The notes: generated by a model from the sequence alone, not told the origin. Shown: positions 28,728 through 38,972, counted from the first letter of the stretch. The stretch is DNA of 64,000 bases from Pseudomonas lini (GCF_030812475.1 NZ_JAUSSR010000001.1:682001-746000), one strand, 5' to 3'. Translations and numbers: made by a program.

Positions 28728-28854
28728 TTCGCTGGCAAGCCAGCTCCTACAGGTCCGTGTGTATCGCGCGATCCATGCAATCGACATGATCAGGTGATCG
28801 ACGGGATCCATGTGATTGACACGATCCCCTGTAGGAGCTGGCTTGCCAGCGAAA
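28728..28854. repeat. Outward-facing REP pair
   Basis: Two REP arms of the CTGGCAAGCCAG sub-type at 28728-28753 and 28826-28854 in reversed orientation relative to most pairs here, with an imperfectly repeated spacer rich in GATC-containing units (CGATCCATG / GATCCATGTG). Confidence 0.8.
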
Positions 28855-28942
28855 GCAATCTATCAGCCCCGCAAAACCTACTTAAAAACCCTTTTTCAAC
28901 CCTCACCAAACTCACCTGCAAAACACCTTTCATCAACAAAAA

Positions 28943-29020
28943 TAGCTAGCAACCTAACTATTACGTTGACATTCGCTGCCTAGGCAGTAACATCTGGACA
29001 TACATTCTCTGCCTAGGCAG
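28943..29020 (+). promoter_or_regulatory. Promoter and twin operators of the MarR-efflux operon
   Basis: A -35 TTGACA (28966-28971) and -10 TAACAT (28988-28993) are 16 bp apart. A perfect palindrome CTGCCTAGGCAG at 28976-28987 fills that spacer, and an identical copy lies at 29009-29020 in the untranslated leader, 33 bp further on and 15 bp before the marR ATG. Just upstream is an imperfect inverted repeat TAGCTAG-CAAC-CTAACTA (28943-28960). The twin boxes are the expected autorepression sites of the MarR protein. Confidence 0.8.
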
Positions 29021-29035
29021 CTAATTGGTGGCCAG

Positions 29036-29509
29036 ATGAAGCATTTCACCCCGGACGAATTCCACACGTGCCATCTCGGTCTCCTGCTCGGGCGCGCGGC
29101 GCTGCTCAAGGACCGGATCATCGACACCCACATGGAACCTCACGGCATCACTGCCGCGCAGTTCAAGGTGCTGATCATCATGGCCCAGTTCGGTGTCGAT
29201 ACCCCGGCCGAACTCTGCCGTCACCTGTCCCTGGACAGCGGCTCGATGACCCGCATGCTCGACCGCCTGGAACAGAAAGGTTTCCTCGCCCGCCAACGTT
29301 CCGAGGCGGACCGCCGTCAGGTGCAGCTGGTGCTGACCGAAGAGGGGCAGAAGCTCGCCGACCGCCTGCCACACATCGGCGCCGATGCCATGAATGAACT
29401 GGCCGGCGCCATCACCCCGCAAGAACTGAAAACCCTGGAACAGATCCTCAAGAAAATCCTGGTGGCTGCCGGTGACTCGATCACCCTGCTGCGGGTAGGT
29501 GACAAATGA
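29036..29509 (+). CDS. MarR-family transcriptional repressor
   Basis: 157 residues, a winged-helix dimer of the MarR/EmrR type: recognition region LCRHLSLDSGSMTRMLDRLEQKGFLARQRSEADRRQVQLVLTEEG. It heads the efflux operon, and its own promoter has two identical palindromes, so it presumably represses the operon until a phenolic or hydrophobic ligand releases it. Its stop overlaps the next gene's start (ATGA). Confidence 0.88.
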   Translation: MKHFTPDEFHTCHLGLLLGRAALLKDRIIDTHMEPHGITAAQFKVLIIMAQFGVDTPAELCRHLSLDSGSMTRMLDRLEQKGFLARQRSEADRRQVQLVLTEEGQKLADRLPHIGADAMNELAGAITPQELKTLEQILKKILVAAGDSITLLRVGDK

Positions 29510-30975
29510 ACAGTAAAACTTTGCGCACCGGCTTCAGCCTGGTGCTGTTGGCCATGACCCTGGCCGGTTGCGCCAGCTACAGCGGCCTGAACACCGAAGG
29601 CGTCAGCCTCGAAGCGAAAAACCTCAAGGCCGGGCAATCCCTCGGCGGCGTGACCTTGTCGCCGGCGGCCTGGCCGAAAAGCGACTGGTGGAAAAGCCTT
29701 GGCGACCCGCAGCTCGACGGCCTGATCCGCGAAGCCTTGCACGACAGCCCGGACATGCAAATCGCCGACGCCCGCGCCCATCAGGCCAGCGCCGCCGCTT
29801 ACGCCGCCGACGCCGAGCGCATGCCAACCCTCGATGCCAGCGCCGGCGTCAGCCGCTCGCGCCTGGCACGGGATCAGGACCCGAACGGCCAGGGCGATGC
29901 CTACTCCACCGTGCGCAACATCAGCGCCGGTTTCAATTACAACTTTGACCTCTGGGGCGGCCAGCGCGACGCCTGGGAAGCCGCATTGGGCCAGGCCCGG
30001 GCCGCCGAAGTCGATCAACAGGCGGCGCAGTTGACCCTGGCGGCCGACGTCGCCCGCGCCTACAGCGATCTGGGGCAGGCGCACATCGTCCATGATCTGG
30101 CCAGCGAGGACCTCAAGCGCACCCGGCAGATGCTCGACCTGAGCCAGCGCCGCTTGAGTTCGGGGATCGACAGCCAGTACCAGTTCCAGCAGACCGAAAG
30201 CCTGGCCGCCACATCCGAAGCCAGCCTGATCGACGCCGAAAAACGCCTGCAAAGTGCGAAAATCGCCTTGGCCGTCTTGCTCGGCAAAGGTCCTGACCGG
30301 GGTAATGAAATTGCCCGGCCAAAGATCCTCCAGCCCAGCGCCGTGGCACTGCCATCGGTACTGCCGGCCGAGCTGCTCGGTCGTCGTCCGGACCTGGTGG
30401 CGTCGCGCTGGCGGGTCGAAGCGGCGAGCAAGAACATTGACGCCGGCAAAACCCGTTTCTACCCCAACCTCAACCTGAGCGCCGCGGCCGGTGCCGAGTC
30501 TTTGCTGGGCGATGCGATGTTCGGTTCGGCCAGTCGTTTCTTCAATATCGCGCCGACGATCTCCGTGCCGATTTTCGATGGCGGCCGACTGCGTGCCGAT
30601 CTCGATTCCCGGGACGCCGATTACGACCTCGCGGTGGCGCAGTACAACAAAAGCCTGGTCAAGGCCCTGGGCGATGTCAGCGACACCATCAACCAGTTGC
30701 GTGATATCGGCCGGCAGATCGGTGCCCAGCAACACGCCACCGACATTGCCCAGCAGTCATACGACACCGTGGTCCAGCGCTACGGTTCCGGCATCGGCAA
30801 CTACCTGGACGTGCTCAGCATCGAGCAGCAACTGCTCCAGGCCCAGCGTCAGCTGGCGAGCCTGAATGCCGAGCAGATCGACCTGTCGATCCAACTGATG
30901 CAGGCGCTGGGTGGCGGTTTTCAGGGCGACACCCTGACCGCAGCCAATCAGACCCCAGCCACGCAGCATAACTAA
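29506..30975 (+). CDS. Outer-membrane efflux lipoprotein, NodT family
   Basis: 489 residues. Lipoprotein signal with lipobox LAGC (Cys at about residue 23), then two OEP (TolC-like) repeats of helices and strands, e.g. LLGRRPDLVASRWRVEAASKNIDAGKTRFYPNLNLSAAAG. Forms the trimeric outer-membrane duct of the tripartite pump encoded by the next two genes. Starts inside the marR stop codon. Confidence 0.9.
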   Translation: MNSKTLRTGFSLVLLAMTLAGCASYSGLNTEGVSLEAKNLKAGQSLGGVTLSPAAWPKSDWWKSLGDPQLDGLIREALHDSPDMQIADARAHQASAAAYAADAERMPTLDASAGVSRSRLARDQDPNGQGDAYSTVRNISAGFNYNFDLWGGQRDAWEAALGQARAAEVDQQAAQLTLAADVARAYSDLGQAHIVHDLASEDLKRTRQMLDLSQRRLSSGIDSQYQFQQTESLAATSEASLIDAEKRLQSAKIALAVLLGKGPDRGNEIARPKILQPSAVALPSVLPAELLGRRPDLVASRWRVEAASKNIDAGKTRFYPNLNLSAAAGAESLLGDAMFGSASRFFNIAPTISVPIFDGGRLRADLDSRDADYDLAVAQYNKSLVKALGDVSDTINQLRDIGRQIGAQQHATDIAQQSYDTVVQRYGSGIGNYLDVLSIEQQLLQAQRQLASLNAEQIDLSIQLMQALGGGFQGDTLTAANQTPATQHN

Positions 30976-30990
30976 TTCAAGGTATTCGTC

Positions 30991-32193
30991 ATGGCTACTG
31001 CCGATACAACTCAAGCCCCTGACACCTCTCAAGACGCGAGCAATCAGCGCAAGCGCAAAGTCATGCTGGTGATCCTGGCGCTGGTGGTGATACTCGCCGG
31101 CCTGGGCGTCTGGGGTTATCACGAACTCTACGGACGCTGGAACGAGAGCACCGATGATGCCTATGTGAACGGCAACGTGGTGGAAATCACCCCGCTGGTC
31201 ACCGGCACCGTCGTCAGCATTGGCGCCGACGATGGCGACCTGGTCCATGAAGGCCAGGTGCTGATCAACTTCGACCCGAACGATGCCCAGGTCGGTTTGC
31301 AAAGTGCCCAGGCCAACCTCGCCCGCACCGTGCGCCAGGTGCGCGGCTTGTACAGCAACGTCGACGGCATGAAAGCCCAGGTCAATGCGCAACAGGCGGA
31401 AGTGCAAAAGGCCCAGGACAACTTCAACCGCCGCAAGAATCTGGCGGCCGGCGGGGCGATTTCCCAGGAAGAACTGTCCCACGCTCGCGACGACCTGACC
31501 TCGGCGCAAAACGCCCTGGCCAACGCCAGGCAACAGCTGAAAACCACCAGCGCCCTGGTGGACGACACTGTGGTCTCGTCGCATCCGGATGTGATGTCTG
31601 CAGCCGCACAACTGCGTCAGGCGTACCTGAACAATGCCCGCAGCACCTTGATCGCGCCGGTCACCGGCTATGTCGCCAAGCGCACCGTGCAACTCGGTCA
31701 GCGGGTGCAGCCGGGCACGGCGCTGATGGCGGTAATCCCGCTGGATCAGCTGTGGATCGACGCCAACTTCAAGGAAACCCAGTTGCGTGACATGCGCATC
31801 GGCCAGCCGGTGGACATCGAAGCCGACCTGTACGGCAGCGACGTGAAATACAGCGGCACCATCGACAGCCTCGGCGCTGGCACCGGCAGCGCCTTTGCCC
31901 TGCTGCCGGCGCAGAACGCCACGGGTAACTGGATCAAGATCGTCCAGCGCGTGCCGGTGCGGATCCACATCAACGCCGAAGAACTGGCCAGCCACCCGTT
32001 GCGGGTCGGCCTGTCGACGCAGGTCAATGTGAACCTGCATGACCAGAGCGGCCCGGTGCTGGCACAACAGCCGCCGCAAAAGGCTTCGTTCAGCACCAGC
32101 GTTTATGACCGGCAGTTGGTCGAGGCCGACGAAATGATCGCCCGGTTGATCCACGACAACAGCGCGGCGGTCAGCAAGACCGCGCAACGCTGA
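30991..32193 (+). CDS. emrA: EmrA-like periplasmic adaptor (HlyD/MFP family)
   Basis: 400 residues. Cytoplasmic N-terminus, one TM at about 24-46, then the biotinyl-lipoyl half motif (DDAYVNGNVVEITPLVTGTV), a long coiled-coil hairpin (about 95-205, with AQQAEVQKAQDNFNRRKNL), the second lipoyl half (IAPVTGYVAKRTVQLGQRVQPGTALMAVIP) and a beta-barrel domain. Links the inner-membrane MFS pump to the outer-membrane duct. Confidence 0.9.
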   Translation: MATADTTQAPDTSQDASNQRKRKVMLVILALVVILAGLGVWGYHELYGRWNESTDDAYVNGNVVEITPLVTGTVVSIGADDGDLVHEGQVLINFDPNDAQVGLQSAQANLARTVRQVRGLYSNVDGMKAQVNAQQAEVQKAQDNFNRRKNLAAGGAISQEELSHARDDLTSAQNALANARQQLKTTSALVDDTVVSSHPDVMSAAAQLRQAYLNNARSTLIAPVTGYVAKRTVQLGQRVQPGTALMAVIPLDQLWIDANFKETQLRDMRIGQPVDIEADLYGSDVKYSGTIDSLGAGTGSAFALLPAQNATGNWIKIVQRVPVRIHINAEELASHPLRVGLSTQVNVNLHDQSGPVLAQQPPQKASFSTSVYDRQLVEADEMIARLIHDNSAAVSKTAQR

Positions 32194-32210
32194 TTGGCCA
32201 TCACACCGAA

Positions 32211-32303
32211 CCTGTAGGAGCAAGCTTGCTCGCGATGGCGGATTAACATTCAACATATTTGTCGATTGATCCACCGCTATCGCGAGCAAGCTCGCTCCCA
32301 CAG
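32211..32303. repeat. REPIN inside the efflux operon
   Basis: Inverted REP arms (GGAGCAAGCTTGCTCGCGA / TCGCGAGCAAGCTCGCTCC) lie between emrA and emrB, in the middle of what is otherwise one transcript. The hairpin could reduce emrB expression or protect the upstream message. Confidence 0.85.
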
Positions 32304-32358
32304 GATCAGCGGCGCCTGTTGAAAGGGGCCGCGCCTGCCCAGTTTCAAAGGATCCGCG

Positions 32359-33888
32359 ATGAGCAATAACGCGTCTTTCACGCCGCCCAGCCTGCTGCTC
32401 AGCACCATCGGCCTGTCGCTGGCGACCTTCATGCAGGTGCTCGACACCACCATCGCCAACGTGGCGTTGCCGACGATTTCCGGCAACCTCGGCGTGAGCT
32501 CGGAGCAGGGCACCTGGGTCATCACCTCGTTCGCGGTGAGCAACGCGATTGCGCTGCCGTTGACCGGTTGGCTCAGCCGGCGTTTCGGTGAGGTGAAGCT
32601 GTTTCTCTGGGCGACCATTCTGTTTGTGCTGGCCTCGTTTCTCTGCGGTATTTCGACTTCGATGCCGGAACTGATCGGCTTTCGCGTGCTGCAAGGACTG
32701 GTCGCCGGTCCGTTGTACCCGATGACCCAGACACTGCTGATCGCCGTCTATCCGCCGGCCAGGCGCGGCATGGCCCTGGCGTTGCTGGCGATGGTCACGG
32801 TGGTGGCGCCGATTGCCGGTCCGATCCTTGGCGGCTGGATTACCGACAGCTACAGCTGGCCGTGGATTTTCTTCATCAACGTGCCGATCGGGATTTTCGC
32901 CGTGATGGTGGTGCGCCAGCAACTCAAGGCACGTCCGGTAGTGACCAGTTATCAGCCGATGGATTACGTCGGGTTGATCACGCTGATCATCGGCGTCGGT
33001 GCCTTGCAGATGATCCTCGACAAGGGCAACGACCTGGACTGGTTCGAGTCGAACTTCATCATAATGGGTGCGGCCATTTCGGTGATTGCACTGGCGGTGT
33101 TCGTGATCTGGGAAATGACCGACAAGCACCCGGTGGTCAATTTGCGGTTGTTCGCCTATCGCAACTTCCGTATCGGCACCATCGTGCTGGTATGCGGTTA
33201 CGCCGGATTTTTCGGGATCAACCTGATCCTGCCGCAATGGCTGCAGACCCAGATGGGCTATACCGCGACCTGGGCCGGGCTGGCGGTGGCGCCGATCGGC
33301 ATTCTGCCGGTATTGATGTCACCCTTTGTCGGCAAGTACGCGCACAAGTTCGACCTGCGGTTGCTGGCCGGCGGCGCGTTCCTGTGCATCGGCTTGAGTT
33401 GCTTCATGCGTGCCGGGTTCACCAATGAAGTGGATTTCCAGCACATCGCCCTGGTGCAGCTGTTCATGGGCATCGGCGTGGCGCTGTTCTTCATGCCGAC
33501 CTTGAGCATTCTGATGTCGGACCTGCCACCGAGCCAGATCGCCGACGGCGCCGGCCTTGCGACTTTCCTGCGAACCCTGGGCGGCAGTTTTGCCGCGTCG
33601 CTGACCACCTGGATCTGGATTCGCCGGGCGGACCAGCATCATGCCTATATGAGCGAAAGCATCAGCACCTATGAGCCGGCGACACGGGATGCGCTGAATG
33701 CCTTGGGCGGGGCGGGTAATCAGGCTTATGCGCAGCTGGACCATGTGCTGACCAGTCAGGCGTACATGCTCTCCACCGTGGATTACTTCACGTTGCTGGG
33801 GTGGGGGTTCATGGGCTTGATCCTGCTGGTGTGGCTGGCAAAACCGCCGTTCGCGGCGAAGGCGGGGCCTGCGGCCTCCGGCCACTAA
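32359..33888 (+). CDS. emrB: EmrB-like MFS multidrug efflux pump (DHA2 family)
   Basis: 509 residues with 14 predicted transmembrane helices. Motif C-like and DHA2 signature segments are clear: LDTTIANVALPTISGNLGVS in TM1 and the antiporter stretch RVLQGLVAGPLYPMTQTLL. Proton-driven export of hydrophobic drugs across the inner membrane with the adaptor and duct above. An AAAGGATCC ribosome site precedes the ATG. Confidence 0.9.
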   Translation: MSNNASFTPPSLLLSTIGLSLATFMQVLDTTIANVALPTISGNLGVSSEQGTWVITSFAVSNAIALPLTGWLSRRFGEVKLFLWATILFVLASFLCGISTSMPELIGFRVLQGLVAGPLYPMTQTLLIAVYPPARRGMALALLAMVTVVAPIAGPILGGWITDSYSWPWIFFINVPIGIFAVMVVRQQLKARPVVTSYQPMDYVGLITLIIGVGALQMILDKGNDLDWFESNFIIMGAAISVIALAVFVIWEMTDKHPVVNLRLFAYRNFRIGTIVLVCGYAGFFGINLILPQWLQTQMGYTATWAGLAVAPIGILPVLMSPFVGKYAHKFDLRLLAGGAFLCIGLSCFMRAGFTNEVDFQHIALVQLFMGIGVALFFMPTLSILMSDLPPSQIADGAGLATFLRTLGGSFAASLTTWIWIRRADQHHAYMSESISTYEPATRDALNALGGAGNQAYAQLDHVLTSQAYMLSTVDYFTLLGWGFMGLILLVWLAKPPFAAKAGPAASGH

Positions 33889-33901
33889 GCCAACCACAAA
33901 A

Positions 33902-33990
33902 CCCCTGTAGGAGCGAGCCTGCTCGCGATGGTGTGTCAGTCGACACCCCTGTAGCTGATACACCATCGCGAGCAGGCTCGCTCCTACAGG
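33902..33990. repeat. REPIN: inverted pair of REP elements
   Basis: Arms GGAGCGAGCCTGCTCGCGATGGTGT and reverse complement, in the convergent gap between emrB and lpxH. The complementarity extends beyond the REP core into GATGGTGTATC, so one stem of over 30 bp is possible. Confidence 0.85.
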
Positions 33991-34007
33991 TGATTTGTGT
34001 TCGGTAG

Positions 34008-34760
34008 TTAGATTGTGGGTGCCGCCAATTGCGGCGGCGGGGCGAAGTCGAACGGCGCCAACGCAAACCCATTCTCATCCACCTGCAACGCCCAGCCCTG
34101 GCGATTCCAATCCCCCAAAACAATGCGCCTGGCCGCCTGCTCGCCGATCTGCAGCTTGTGGATGGCGGGGCGATGGGTATGGCCATGGATCAAGGTCTTC
34201 ACGCCATGGGCCTGCATGACCCGCGGCACTTCTTCCGGCGTGACATCGACGATGTCATTGGCCTTCATCCGCACCTGGGCCGTGCTTTCACTGCGCAGCT
34301 TGCGCGCCAGTTTCTGCCGGGTGCCCAGGGGCAAATGGCGCAGGATGAACAAGGTCACGGGGTTACGCAGGTAGCGTCGCAACTTCATATAGCCGACATC
34401 ACGGGTGCAGAGGCTGTCGCCGTGCATCAACAGCACCGGCTCGTCGTAAAACTGCACGACACTCGGGTCCTTCAATAATGTGCAGCCGGCCTGTTTGCAA
34501 AAGGCCTGGCCAAGCATGAAGTCACGATTGCCGTGCATCAGGAAAATGGCCGTGCCGCTGTCGCTGAGGTCGCGCAGGGCCTGGCAGATGGACCGCTGGA
34601 AGGCGGTCATGGCATCGTCGCCAATCCACGCTTCGAAAAAATCGCCCAGGATGTACAACGCACTCGCCGAGCGGGCGCGCCCGGCAAGCAAATCCAGAAA
34701 CGCCCGGGTTATGTCCGGGCGCTCCTCTTCCAGATGCAAGTCTGAAATCAGCAGTATCAC
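34008..34760 (-). CDS. lpxH: UDP-2,3-diacylglucosamine diphosphatase
   Basis: 250 residues; releases lipid X from UDP-diacylglucosamine in lipid A synthesis. Calcineurin-like dimetal motifs: SDLHL near the start, [23 protein letters not shown] and HGHTHRP. The start is GTG at 34760, placing ISDLHL at residue 5 as in homologues, and it overlaps the ppiB stop (GTGA); longer upstream frames are the shadow of ppiB. Confidence 0.94.
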   Translation of the reverse strand: MILLISDLHLEEERPDITRAFLDLLAGRARSASALYILGDFFEAWIGDDAMTAFQRSICQALRDLSDSGTAIFLMHGNRDFMLGQAFCKQAGCTLLKDPSVVQFYDEPVLLMHGDSLCTRDVGYMKLRRYLRNPVTLFILRHLPLGTRQKLARKLRSESTAQVRMKANDIVDVTPEEVPRVMQAHGVKTLIHGHTHRPAIHKLQIGEQAARRIVLGDWNRQGWALQVDENGFALAPFDFAPPPQLAAPTI

Positions 34761-35260
34761 CCAATGATCTCGGCTTTCTCGATGATCACGTCTTCTGCTG
34801 GCACGTCCTGGTGGCCGGACTTCATGGTGGTGGAAACACCCTTGATCTTGTCCACTACGTCTGTGCCGGCAACGACTTTGGCGAATACCGCGTAGCCCCA
34901 ACCCTGAGTGGTCTTGGCGCTGTGGTTCAGGAAGCTGTTGTCAGCCACGTTGATGAAGAACTGGGCGGAAGCCGAATGTGGCTCCATGGTGCGGGCCATG
35001 GCGACGGTGTACTTGTCGTTCGGCAGGCCGTTGTCGGCTTCGTTCTGGATGCTTGGGCGCTTGTCTTTCTTTTCTTTCATGCCTGGCTCGAAACCGCCGC
35101 CCTGGATCATGAAGTTACCGATGACGCGGTGGAAAACGGTGTTTTCGTAGTGACCGGCTTTGACGTACTCGATGAAGTTGGCAACGGTCAGCGGTGCCTT
35201 TTCAGCGTTCAGTTCCAGGACGATGTCGCCATGGTTTGTTGTCAGTTTGACTTGGGTCAT
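34757..35260 (-). CDS. ppiB: Cytosolic peptidyl-prolyl cis-trans isomerase B (cyclophilin)
   Basis: 167 residues, no signal peptide, so the cytoplasmic cyclophilin. Active-site motifs [36 protein letters not shown] and [11 protein letters not shown]. Translation is coupled to lpxH. In P. aeruginosa ppiB and lpxH also sit beside glnS-cysS. Confidence 0.95.
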   Translation of the reverse strand: MTQVKLTTNHGDIVLELNAEKAPLTVANFIEYVKAGHYENTVFHRVIGNFMIQGGGFEPGMKEKKDKRPSIQNEADNGLPNDKYTVAMARTMEPHSASAQFFINVADNSFLNHSAKTTQGWGYAVFAKVVAGTDVVDKIKGVSTTMKSGHQDVPAEDVIIEKAEIIG

Positions 35261-35539
35261 GATGGTGGACTCTTTATGGGAGATGCGTTATCTGAGAATT
35301 CGTGGGTTTTGGGGCTGTGCAGCCCTCAACCGGTCCGGCCAATGTTGGCCAAGGTGCGCAGTTTAGCGCGACAGACGCGAATTTCGAGGCCGTTTTTCAT
35401 TTGCATCCGATTAAATGCAGCCGTTTTCGGGCCTGCTCTGTCAGCGACTTGACAGCATCGGCTATGATAAGCCCCTTTGATTTATAACAGCCGCTTTGAT
35501 TTGGCCAACTGGCCGCGCACTTGTACGTTCAAGGATCCT
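35261..35539. promoter_or_regulatory. Divergent ppiB/glnS promoter region
   Basis: 279 bp between two divergent housekeeping units. The glnS ribosome site AAGGA lies 8 bases before its ATG. I could not assign the two promoters with confidence, and no repeat is present. Confidence 0.5.
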
Positions 35540-37237
35540 ATGAGCAAGCCCACTGTCGACCCTACCTCGAATTCCAAGACCGGCCCTGCCGTGCCGGTCA
35601 ATTTCCTGCGCCCGATCATCCAGGCGGACCTGGACTCGGGTAAGCACACGCAGATCGTCACCCGTTTCCCGCCTGAGCCCAACGGTTACCTGCACATCGG
35701 TCACGCCAAGTCGATCTGTGTGAACTTCGGCCTGGCCCAGGAATTCGGCGGCGTCACGCACCTGCGTTTCGACGACACCAACCCGGCCAAGGAAGACCAG
35801 GAATACATCGACGCGATCGAAAGCGACGTCAAATGGCTGGGCTTCGAATGGTCCGGTGAAGTGCGCTATGCCTCGCAGTATTTCGACCAGTTGCACGACT
35901 GGGCCGTCGAACTGATCAAGGCTGGCAAGGCCTATGTCGACGACCTGAGCCCGGACCAGGCCAAGGAATACCGCGGCACCCTGACCGAGCCGGGCAAGAA
36001 CAGCCCGTTCCGCGATCGCTCCGTGGAAGAGAACCTCGACTGGTTCGCCCGCATGCGCGCCGGCGAGTTCCCGGATGGCGCACGGGTACTGCGGGCCAAG
36101 ATCGACATGGCCTCGCCGAACATGAACCTGCGCGACCCGATCATGTATCGCATCCGTCACGCGCACCACCACCAGACCGGTGACAAGTGGTGCATCTACC
36201 CGAACTACGACTTCACCCACGGTCAGTCGGACGCCATCGAAGGCATCACCCACTCGATCTGCACCCTGGAGTTCGAAAGCCACCGTCCGCTCTACGAGTG
36301 GTTCCTGGAGAACCTGCCGGTTCCAGCGAACCCGCGCCAGTACGAGTTCAGCCGCCTGAACCTGAACTACACCATCACCAGCAAGCGCAAGCTCAAGCAG
36401 CTGGTCGATGAAAAGCACGTCAACGGTTGGGACGATCCGCGCATGTCCACGCTGTCGGGCTTCCGTCGCCGTGGCTACACGCCGAAATCGATCCGCAACT
36501 TCTGCGAAATGATCGGCACCAACCGTTCCGACGGCGTGGTCGACTTCGGCATGCTCGAATTCAGCATCCGCGACGACCTCGACCACAGCGCCCCGCGTGC
36601 CATGTGCGTATTGCGTCCGCTGAAAGTCGTGATCACCAACTACCCGCAAGGCCAGGTCGAGAACCTCGAACTGCCGTGCCACCCGAAAGAAGACATGGGT
36701 GTGCGCGTTTTGCCGTTCGCCCGCGAGCTCTACATCGACCGTGAAGACTTCATGGAAGAGCCGCCAAAAGGCTACAAGCGCCTGGAGCCGAACGGCGAAG
36801 TGCGTCTGCGCGGCAGCTACGTGATCCGTGCCGACGAAGCGATCAAGGACGCCGACGGCAATATCGTCGAACTGCGTTGCTCCTACGATCCGGAAACGTT
36901 GGGCAAGAACCCGGAAGGCCGCAAGGTCAAAGGCGTGGTGCACTGGGTGCCGGCCGCGGCCAGCGTCGAGTGCGAAGTACGCCTGTACGATCGCCTGTTC
37001 CGTTCGCCGAACCCTGAGAAAGCCGAAGACAGCGCCGGTTTCCTGGACAACATCAACCCTGATTCGCTGCAAGTCCTCACCGGTTGTCGTGCCGAGCCTT
37101 CGCTTGGCAACGCACAGCCGGAAGACCGTTTCCAGTTCGAGCGCGAGGGTTACTTCGTCGCGGATATCAAGGACTCGAAACCAGGTGCTCCGGTATTCAA
37201 CCGTACCGTGACCTTGCGTGATTCGTGGGGCCAGTGA
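35540..37237 (+). CDS. glnS: Glutaminyl-tRNA synthetase
   Basis: 565 residues, class I. HIGH-type motif in [14 protein letters not shown] near residue 50, the KMSKS-equivalent loop YTITSKRKL, the tRNA-Gln-contacting [20 protein letters not shown], and the C-terminal beta-barrel anticodon-binding domains. The ATG at 35540 starts MSKPTVDPT; the frame is open upstream but that adds no homologous sequence. cysS starts 17 bases after the stop. Confidence 0.97.
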   Translation: MSKPTVDPTSNSKTGPAVPVNFLRPIIQADLDSGKHTQIVTRFPPEPNGYLHIGHAKSICVNFGLAQEFGGVTHLRFDDTNPAKEDQEYIDAIESDVKWLGFEWSGEVRYASQYFDQLHDWAVELIKAGKAYVDDLSPDQAKEYRGTLTEPGKNSPFRDRSVEENLDWFARMRAGEFPDGARVLRAKIDMASPNMNLRDPIMYRIRHAHHHQTGDKWCIYPNYDFTHGQSDAIEGITHSICTLEFESHRPLYEWFLENLPVPANPRQYEFSRLNLNYTITSKRKLKQLVDEKHVNGWDDPRMSTLSGFRRRGYTPKSIRNFCEMIGTNRSDGVVDFGMLEFSIRDDLDHSAPRAMCVLRPLKVVITNYPQGQVENLELPCHPKEDMGVRVLPFARELYIDREDFMEEPPKGYKRLEPNGEVRLRGSYVIRADEAIKDADGNIVELRCSYDPETLGKNPEGRKVKGVVHWVPAAASVECEVRLYDRLFRSPNPEKAEDSAGFLDNINPDSLQVLTGCRAEPSLGNAQPEDRFQFEREGYFVADIKDSKPGAPVFNRTVTLRDSWGQ

Positions 37238-37254
37238 TTCAAGGAACCTCTAAA

Positions 37255-38637
37255 GTGCTTTCGATCTACAACACGCTCACCAAGAGCAAAGAAGTCTTCA
37301 AACCCCTGGATGGCAACAAGGTGCGCATGTACGTCTGCGGGATGACCGTGTACGACTACTGCCACCTGGGCCACGGCCGCAGCATGGTCGCCTTCGACCT
37401 GGTGACCCGCTGGCTGCGCTTTAGCGGTTATGACCTGACCTACGTGCGCAACATCACCGACATCGATGACAAGATCATCAATCGCGCCCGTGAAAACGGC
37501 GAGTCGTTCGAAGCGCTGACCGAGCGCATGATCGCGGCGATGCACGAAGACGAAGCGCGCCTGAACATCCAGAAGCCGGACATGGAGCCGCGCGCCACCG
37601 GGCATATCCCCGGCATGCACGCGATGATCCAGACCCTGATCGACAAGGGCTACGCCTACGCCCCGGGCAATGGCGACGTGTATTACCGCGTCGCCAGGTT
37701 CATGGGCTACGGCAAGCTGTCGCGCAAGAAAATCGAAGACCTGCGCATCGGCGCGCGGATCGAAGTCGACGAGTCCAAGCAGGACCCGTTGGACTTCGTG
37801 CTGTGGAAAGGCGCCAAGCCGGGCGAACCGAGCTGGCCTTCGCCGTGGGGCGACGGGCGTCCGGGCTGGCACATCGAGTGCTCGGTGATGTCGACCTGCT
37901 GCCTCGGCGAGACCTTCGACATTCATGGCGGCGGCAGCGACCTTGAGTTCCCGCACCATGAAAACGAAATCGCCCAGAGCGAAGCGGCCACTGGCAAGAC
38001 CTACGCCAACGCGTGGATGCATTGCGGCATGATTCGCATCAATGGCGAGAAGATGTCCAAGTCCTTGAACAACTTCTTCACCATTCGCGACGTGCTCGAC
38101 AAGTACCACCCGGAAGTCGTGCGTTACCTGCTGGTGTCGAGCCACTACCGCAGCGCGATCAACTATTCGGAAGACAACCTCAAGGACGCCAAGGGCGCCC
38201 TCGAGCGTTTCTACCACGCGTTGAAAGGCCTGCCGAACGTGGCGCCGGCTGGCGGCGAAGCCTTTGTCGAGCGTTTCACCACGGTGATGAACGACGACTT
38301 CGGCACGCCGGAAGCCTGCGCGGTGCTGTTCGAGATGGTTCGCGAGATCAACCGCCTGCGCGAAAGTGATTTGAACGCCGCGGCCGGCCTGGCTGCCCGT
38401 TTGAAAGAACTGGCCAGCGTATTGGGGGTGTTGCAGCTTGAAGCGGATGACTTCCTGCAGGCCGGTGCCGAAGGGCGGGTTGATGCGGCGCAAGTCGACG
38501 CACTGATTGCTGCGCGTCTGGCAGCTCGTGCGGGTAAAGACTGGGCTGAATCCGACCGCATCCGCGACCAGCTGACCGCCATGGGCGTGGTGCTGGAAGA
38601 CGGGAAGGGTGGGACGACCTGGCGTCTGGCGGACTGA
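37255..38637 (+). CDS. cysS: Cysteinyl-tRNA synthetase
   Basis: 460 residues from a GTG start ([13 protein letters not shown]) that matches the usual N-terminus; AAGGA sits 9 bases before it. Zinc-binding Cys in [19 protein letters not shown] (HIGH motif as HLGH), ECSVM and the HHENE segment, and KMSKSLNNF are present. Co-transcribed with glnS and ended by a strong terminator. Confidence 0.96.
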   Translation: MLSIYNTLTKSKEVFKPLDGNKVRMYVCGMTVYDYCHLGHGRSMVAFDLVTRWLRFSGYDLTYVRNITDIDDKIINRARENGESFEALTERMIAAMHEDEARLNIQKPDMEPRATGHIPGMHAMIQTLIDKGYAYAPGNGDVYYRVARFMGYGKLSRKKIEDLRIGARIEVDESKQDPLDFVLWKGAKPGEPSWPSPWGDGRPGWHIECSVMSTCCLGETFDIHGGGSDLEFPHHENEIAQSEAATGKTYANAWMHCGMIRINGEKMSKSLNNFFTIRDVLDKYHPEVVRYLLVSSHYRSAINYSEDNLKDAKGALERFYHALKGLPNVAPAGGEAFVERFTTVMNDDFGTPEACAVLFEMVREINRLRESDLNAAAGLAARLKELASVLGVLQLEADDFLQAGAEGRVDAAQVDALIAARLAARAGKDWAESDRIRDQLTAMGVVLEDGKGGTTWRLAD

Positions 38638-38652
38638 TTGCTGTGTTTGCTA

Positions 38653-38689
38653 CAAAACAAAACCCGCCTTGTGCGGGTTTTTGTTTTTG
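38653..38689 (+). terminator. Intrinsic terminator of glnS-cysS
   Basis: Stem AACCCGC-CTTGT-GCGGGTT followed by TTTGTTTTT; an upstream CAAAACA also pairs with the T-rich tail. It begins 16 bases after the cysS stop. Confidence 0.9.
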
Positions 38690-38726
38690 GGTATGGAAGC
38701 GAATGCTGTATCGACAATGCTGACGC

Positions 38727-38970
38727 CTTCGCGAGCAGGCTCGCTCCCACATTTGATCGACGGTGTAGTTGAAGTTTATTTACGACACAAATCCCCTGTG
38801 GGAGCGGGCTTGCTCGCGAAGGTCTCAAGCCGAACACCGCATCTGCAGTTCACTCCTTCACATCCACAATGGCGCAAGTCGAACTCCGATGTTGTGTACA
38901 ACACAAATCCCCTGTGGGAGCGAGCCTGCTCGCGAAGGTCTCAAGCCAAACACCGCACCCGCGGTTCACG
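38727..38970. repeat. REP cluster with a 70-bp direct repeat
   Basis: Three REP arms (38727-38750, 38793-38822, 38909-38938). The second and third belong to two direct copies of a unit of about 70 bp (38785-38854 and 38901-38970, offset 116 bp) that share ACACAAATCCCCTGTGGGAG, the REP, and the tail GGTCTCAAGCC.AACACCGCA. The second copy ends next to the stop of the regulator gene. Confidence 0.8.
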
Positions 38971-38972
38971 CG

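Noticed and set aside
30757..33237. An 826-codon frame opposite the efflux genes
   Set aside because: Runs through three real genes and a REPIN on the other strand, and has low-complexity His/Gln/Arg content.
35462..37072. A 536-codon open frame on the strand opposite glnS
   Set aside because: It mirrors glnS in a high-GC genome where the antisense frame rarely meets stops; its translation is rich in Arg/Val/His and matches no family, while glnS is unmistakable.
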